From assembly GCA_964245015.1 (NCBI GenBank), contig CAXTMA010000198.1, positions 1-8,034 on the forward strand: DNA of 8,034 nt, given 5' to 3'. Below the pieces are notes generated by a model. That model worked only from the letters and a program-made list of their open reading frames with translations. It was not told the origin of the DNA and searched no databases. Shown here one piece after another: positions 5,585 through 8,034 of the stretch. This DNA comes from RH-AL1 sp964245015. Its GTDB lineage: Bacteria; Pseudomonadota; Alphaproteobacteria; Rhizobiales; Beijerinckiaceae. Every line of letters starts with the position of its first letter. Positions within the stretch are counted from its first letter, which is position 1. A program made the translations under genes and the position numbers.

Positions 5585-5827
5585 ATGACTATCTGCGCAC
5601 CTCTGTCCAGTGAGGAGCTGGCAACCCTCACTTTCCTCGACACCACTCTCGGTTACATCACCGAGCCATCGAAGGTGACGGCGCGGCTTGTCCGGCTCGA
5701 CCTCGTCAGGCCAACATCGGTCGGGCTGTTCGTGACCCGCGCCGGGAAGCTACGACTGAGAACCGAGCACGCGCTCGCAAGAGACAAGCGGAGCCGTACC
5801 GTGGCACGCATCGGCTCCCTTCGCTAA
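5585..5827 (+). CDS. Small paralogue family member 3, possible mini winged-helix protein, 80 aa
   Basis: The product begins MTICAPLSSEELATLTFLDT, contains YITEPSKVTARLVRLDLVRP and VGLFVTRAGKLRLRTEHALA, and ends in a basic tail (ARDKRSRTVARIGSLR). It is the most diverged copy: the DGP motif is DTT, and the usual LGF is LDL. The invariant residues Leu7, Ser8, Ala13, Asp19, Gly23, Thr32, Leu35, Thr44, Arg52-Ala53-Gly54 and Leu58 are kept. An in-frame ATG nine codons upstream (5558) exists, but the start at 5585 matches the paralogues and has GGAG at the right distance. Its stop codon overlaps by 4 bp the stop of the convergent 74-aa gene. Function is unknown. Confidence 0.72.
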   Translation: MTICAPLSSEELATLTFLDTTLGYITEPSKVTARLVRLDLVRPTSVGLFVTRAGKLRLRTEHALARDKRSRTVARIGSLR

Positions 5828-6048
5828 CACCTCACTTTTGCGTCTTCCTCCTCAAGCAGCTCCGCATGCCGCCGGTGTAGAAGGTCAACCCTTGCCTTCA
5901 TGAGACGGAGTAGATCGCTGGCAAGGACAGCATACATTGGCTCGGAACGCGAGTTGAGCCTTGCCACAACGAGTTCCTGGTGCGAGACGCGTCGCTCGGC
6001 CCTGACAATCTGGTCGGCGCATAATTGCAGTTGCGTTCGGATACTCAC
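5824..6048 (-). CDS. Small helical hypothetical protein, 74 aa
   Basis: The sequence is almost entirely helix-forming and charged (starting MSIRTQLQLCADQIVRAERR, later VLASDLLRLMKARVDLLHRR and HAELLEEEDAKVRC), with heptad-like leucines that suggest a coiled coil or helical hairpin. It resembles a widespread group of short Hyphomicrobiales proteins with the pattern ERR-x-x-x-QE-x-V-x-L ... A-x-x-LL-x-x-M-x-x-x-x-x-L-x-x-R, which have no known function; this match is from memory. Translation starts at GTG 6048, preceded by GGGAGAGAAGCC, which is the same GAAGCC-start arrangement as the paralogues although the proteins are unrelated. The SD is partly inside a CTCTC/GAGAG hairpin. The gene is convergent with paralogue 3 and the stops overlap. 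Confidence 0.65.
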   Translation of the reverse strand: MSIRTQLQLCADQIVRAERRVSHQELVVARLNSRSEPMYAVLASDLLRLMKARVDLLHRRHAELLEEEDAKVRC

Positions 6049-6136
6049 GGCTTCTCTCCCTGGAGAGGCTGGCCGCGACAGAATGTCATAACGAGCCTAT
6101 CGGCGCTTTTACAGGCTTGAGGCTGCCGATGGTGAA

Positions 6137-6259
6137 ATGGGAGGGCGAGCGGGAACGGGTCAGAAGATTGTTGTCGCTCTTGAAGCTGCCGGCGTCGAGT
6201 TCATCCCCGAGAACGGCGGCGGGGCTGGGGTGCGGCTGAAGAGGAGGGCCGATCCGTAA
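6137..6259 (+). pseudogene. C-terminal remnant of an HTH-type transcriptional regulator
   Basis: Frame 2 encodes KIVVALEAAGVEFIPENGGG followed by AGVRLKRRADP and a stop. The LEAAGVEFIPENGGG-x-GVRL motif is the well-known C-terminal end of short XRE-like helix-turn-helix regulators of alphaproteobacteria, in which about 60 residues of HTH domain should precede it. Here the upstream sequence is unrelated and the frame is closed by TAA at 6089-6091, so the DNA-binding domain is lost. The ATG at 6137 is only the first in-frame start codon and is not preceded by a clear Shine-Dalgarno sequence. The fragment marks a former gene removed by deletion, and lies in the 265-bp space between the 74-aa gene and paralogue 4. 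Confidence 0.75.
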
Positions 6260-6313
6260 GCGCCCGCATTCCCGCTGACCCGCCGCGACTGGGGTCTATT
6301 AGCCCTTCATTTT

Positions 6314-6571
6314 TCAGCGCTCTATCTTGGAGCTGGTCACTGACGCGCTTCGATTGGCTTGCCGCTGCTTGCGCTTGGCGCGCGAGCGCTCGATTTTCAG
6401 GCGCACTCTTCCGGCGCGAGCGAAATAGAAGTTGAGCGGCGTGGCCTTGATGAAACCGAGGGCGATCAGCCTCTTCGTCGTTTGCGTGGGCTCGATCAGA
6501 TGGCCGCTGGGTCCGTCCAGCGCTTCCAGAGCAGCCAATTCCGAGGCAGATAATGGGACCATACGGTCCAT
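6314..6571 (-). CDS. Small paralogue family member 4, inverted copy, 85 aa
   Basis: The product begins MDRMVPLSASELAALEALDG, continues HLIEPTQTTKRLIALGFIKA and FYFARAGRVRLKIERS, and ends with a long basic and Ser/Lys-rich tail. It is closest to paralogue 1 by hand alignment (37 of 62 positions). The ATG at 6571 is chosen over the more distal in-frame start at 6598 because it aligns with the other family starts and is preceded by CAGGAGTAGAGCT; the hairpin before it is degenerate. It is the only copy on the minus strand, and it is divergent from the IS1595-type transposase gene, whose start is 146 bp away. A role as a small DNA-binding protein is inferred only from the winged-helix-like pattern. 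Confidence 0.75.
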   Translation of the reverse strand: MDRMVPLSASELAALEALDGPSGHLIEPTQTTKRLIALGFIKATPLNFYFARAGRVRLKIERSRAKRKQRQANRSASVTSSKIER

Positions 6572-6640
6572 AGCTCTACTCCTGGGCAAAGACGCCACGT
6601 GCCGGACAGCAGAGGTGGCGCTTTCGCAAACGTCGATGGC

Positions 6641-6663
6641 AGCGACCCGCCTCGCAGGTCGCT
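6641..6663. repeat. Inverted repeat between paralogue 4 and the IS1595-type gene
   Basis: AGCGACC (6641-6647) and GGTCGCT (6657-6663) form a perfect 7-bp inverted repeat with a 9-bp spacer in the divergent intergenic region. It might be an operator, a terminator-like barrier or part of the IS1595-type left end. Nothing decides between these. Confidence 0.35.
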
Positions 6664-6698
6664 AATTAGGGCAATAACATACTTGACGCAGTGACGTC

Positions 6699-6715
6699 CG
6701 CCACATAAGGTGGCG
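6699..6715 (+). promoter_or_regulatory. Hairpin over the transposase ribosome binding site
   Basis: CGCCAC (6699-6704) pairs with GTGGCG (6710-6715) around the loop ATAAG, ending two bases before the ATG at 6718. The only Shine-Dalgarno-like sequence, AAGG (6707-6710), lies in the loop and stem edge. Structures that limit transposase translation are common in insertion sequences, so this is a plausible control element. Confidence 0.45.
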
Positions 6716-6717
6716 CC

Positions 6718-7674
6718 ATGTCGAACGAACCCGCAACCCTCGTTGAAGCGATCCGCCACTTCGCGGACCCGGACGTGACGCTCGACACGATGGTCAAGCT
6801 GCGCTGGCCGGACGGCGTGTGCTGCCCGACGTGCGGCCGGGCGGACGTGCGCTTCATCAAAACGCGTCGGATGTGGGAGTGCAAGGCGGTCCACTCGCGT
6901 CGCCAGTTCACGGCCAAGGTCGGGACGATCTTCGAGGACAGCCCCCTCGGTCTCGACAAGTGGTTCGTCGCGATTTGGATGGTCGCGAACTGCAAGAATG
7001 GTGTGTCGTCCTACGAAATTCACCGCGCGATCGGCGTCACCCAGAAGACAGCTTGGTTCATGCTCCATCGCATCCGCCTCGCCATGCAAGCCGGCTCGCT
7101 CATCAAGGCCGAGGGTGCCGTCGAGGCCGACGAGACGTTCGTCGGCGGCCTCGCCAAGAACATGCACAAGGACAAGCGCGAGCGCGTCATCAAGGGCACC
7201 GGCGGCGCCGGAAAGACGATCGTCATGGGCGTGTTGGAGCGGGCCGGCAAGGACGTCACGAGCCGCGTGCGCGCCCGCATCGTCAAGAACACGAGCAAGG
7301 CCACGTTGCACGCCGAGGTTCGCGCGACCGTGAAGCCCGGCTCCGCCCTCTACACCGACGCGCACGCCGGCTACCGTGGCTTGAGCGATGACTTCAAGCA
7401 CGAGGTCGTGGACCACGCCGTCGAGTACGTGCGAGGCAACGTTCATACGAACGGGCTGGAGAACTTCTGGAGCTTGCTCAAGCGCGGCCTCAAGGGCACC
7501 TACGTCAGCGTCGAGCCCTACCACTTGTTCCGCTATTTGGACGAACAGGTGTTCCGCTTTAACGAGCGCGGCCTGAATGACTTCGGCCGGTTCTCATCCG
7601 TGCTATCGTGGGTCAGCGGGCTTCGGCTCACCTACAAGGACCTGATCGACAATGAGCGAGAAGCCCTCGCCTGA
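6718..7674 (+). CDS. IS1595 family transposase (ISXO2-like DDE domain), 318 aa
   Basis: Residues 25-80 form a zinc-ribbon DNA-binding domain (VCCPTCG at 34-40, WEC at 53-55, then HSRRQF). GTIFEDSPLGLDKWF (69-83) follows, then NCKNGVSSYEIHRAIGVTQK (91-110), a helix-turn-helix-like segment, and WFMLHRIRLAM. The catalytic ISXO2-type domain shows Asp138 in EADETFVGG, Asp214 in YTDAHAGY, and HTNGLENFWSLLKRGLKGTY (243-262) supplying the late Asn/Glu and Lys residues. Length and motif order are those of complete family members, so the gene appears intact. The fourth metal ligand expected around residue 58 is Val followed by His59, a CxxC...CxxxH arrangement. The start ATG follows a hairpin that covers a weak AAGG. 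The passenger ORF starts before this stop, indicating translational coupling. Confidence 0.96.
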   Translation: MSNEPATLVEAIRHFADPDVTLDTMVKLRWPDGVCCPTCGRADVRFIKTRRMWECKAVHSRRQFTAKVGTIFEDSPLGLDKWFVAIWMVANCKNGVSSYEIHRAIGVTQKTAWFMLHRIRLAMQAGSLIKAEGAVEADETFVGGLAKNMHKDKRERVIKGTGGAGKTIVMGVLERAGKDVTSRVRARIVKNTSKATLHAEVRATVKPGSALYTDAHAGYRGLSDDFKHEVVDHAVEYVRGNVHTNGLENFWSLLKRGLKGTYVSVEPYHLFRYLDEQVFRFNERGLNDFGRFSSVLSWVSGLRLTYKDLIDNEREALA

Positions 7675-7840
7675 AAGCCAGAGCGACAAGGCAGGGGAAA
7701 GCGTGGAAAGTCCGATGCGGAGGTTCGAGGACCTCGCGCGCGGTCTTTTGCGCGTGCGGCCCGACCAACTCAAAGACGAACAGGCGCGTTACGTGCAAGA
7801 CGACAATCGCCAGCGCAGGGGCAAGCTCAAGGGCAACTGA
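7652..7840 (+). CDS. IS1595-associated passenger protein, 62 aa
   Basis: The ATG lies inside the transposase gene, so the frames overlap by 23 bp. The product starts MSEKPSPESQSDKAGESVES and continues with RRFEDLARGLLRVRPDQLKD, then a basic end (DDNRQRRGKLKGN). Short proteins of this type, with a Pro/Ser-rich disordered start and a single FxxLARxLLxVP-like helix plus charged tail, are commonly found directly downstream of IS1595-type transposases. Their function is not established. The overlap suggests dependence on transposase translation. The product could help the transposase or regulate it, but nothing in the sequence shows which. Confidence 0.72.
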   Translation: MSEKPSPESQSDKAGESVESPMRRFEDLARGLLRVRPDQLKDEQARYVQDDNRQRRGKLKGN

Positions 7841-7881
7841 GCTTCGACCTGCTGCTCTGGCCAAGGAGCGCGGGAAGGGCG

Positions 7882-8034
7882 ATGGCCTTCGATCGGGACA
7901 AGTTCAAGCGGCTCGTTCACTACGTCGTGTGGAAGGCGGGCGCGCGTGACTGGTTTGGCGCCACCAAGCTCAACAAGGTGCTGTGGTTCTCCGACACGGA
8001 GGCGTTCGCCCATACCGGCAAGCCGATCACGGGG
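7882..8034 (+). CDS. Panacea domain protein (SocA-like antitoxin family), 5' part
   Basis: The frame begins MAFDRDKFKRLVHYVVWKAG and continues WFGATKLNKVLWFSDTEAFA and HTGKPITG at the right edge, 51 residues without a stop. F-x-x-LVHYV-x-x-K, then GATKLNKVLWFSD and TG-x-PITG, is the start of the Panacea (DUF4065/SocA-like) domain, found in antitoxins and adaptor-like proteins. Complete proteins are about 150-200 residues, so most lies outside the window. The ATG at 7882 follows AAGGAG at 7863-7868 and GGAAGGG just before the start. It lies 41 bp after the IS1595 passenger on the same strand. It could be a second passenger or the antitoxin of a toxin-antitoxin pair whose partner lies to the right. 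Confidence 0.85.
   Translation, partial: MAFDRDKFKRLVHYVVWKAGARDWFGATKLNKVLWFSDTEAFAHTGKPITG

Larger units (their letters stand above)
6718..7840 (+). mobile_element. IS1595-family element, minimal visible extent (ends not resolved)
   Basis: The transposase and the overlapping passenger ORF define the core. The left end should lie between about 6600 and 6717. The right end is either after 7840 or beyond the window if the Panacea gene is also a passenger. IS1595-family elements are known to carry passenger genes downstream of the transposase. No inverted-repeat pair or 8-bp duplication could be located because the right end is missing. Confidence 0.6.

Noticed and set aside
6496..7524. A 342-codon minus-strand open frame opposite the IS1595-type transposase
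   Set aside because: It is the antisense shadow of the transposase and also runs out of frame through paralogue 4. No motif or start signal supports it.
1..8034. CRISPR arrays, tRNA or rRNA genes
   Set aside because: No regularly spaced direct repeats and no cloverleaf or rRNA signature sequences were seen on either strand. The only multiple-copy signal is the protein-coding paralogue family.

Overview
The window is GC-rich DNA from a bacterium, most likely an alphaproteobacterium of the Hyphomicrobiales (Methylobacterium/Bradyrhizobium-like). This assignment is an inference from codon use, from the style of the small hypothetical proteins, and from DUF6362-, DUF4383- and IS1595-type relatives. 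No rRNA, tRNA or core housekeeping gene is present. The window reads as an accessory region built from decayed prophage, two insertion sequences and small orphan genes.

Layout. (1) Positions 1-830 hold two broken phage-type genes fused out of frame: the C-terminal part of a helicase, joined at about position 230 to the C-terminal part of a tail tape measure protein. (2) Positions 896-2315 are a complete IS66-family element of the single-transposase type. It has 16-bp perfect terminal inverted repeats and an exact 8-bp target duplication (CCCCGCGG at 888-895 and 2316-2323). (3) Positions 2324-2569 hold no convincing gene, only a hairpin. (4) Positions 2570-4257 carry minus-strand genes. An AT-richer orphan lies at 2570-2896. 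A likely operon reads DUF6362-like HTH protein, then a 244-aa protein with a tentative DUF6456-like core, then an overlapping 32-aa micro-ORF. The operon has the look of a phage-derived regulatory module.

(5) At 4352-4765 there is a four-helix DUF4383 membrane protein. (6) Positions 4904-6571 hold the most unusual content: four paralogous small proteins of about 75-85 aa. Three are on the plus strand (4904, 5284, 5585) and one is on the minus strand (start 6571). They align without gaps for about 60 residues and share the start position. Two of the four have a hairpin placing the Shine-Dalgarno sequence in a loop immediately before the start codon. Among them lie a helical 74-aa gene, whose stop overlaps that of the third paralog, and a decapitated HTH-regulator fragment. 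I do not recognise the paralogue family by name. The fold looks like a minimal winged helix.

(7) From about 6660 to the right edge lies an IS1595-family transposase gene with a 23-bp overlapping passenger ORF. The start of a Panacea-domain (SocA-like antitoxin) gene follows and runs off the window.

Taken together, the IS elements and the phage-gene fusion point to repeated insertion and deletion. The locally amplified small-protein family is the part most likely to be an undescribed system. Its function is unknown, and a small DNA-binding regulator role is only an inference from its pattern.
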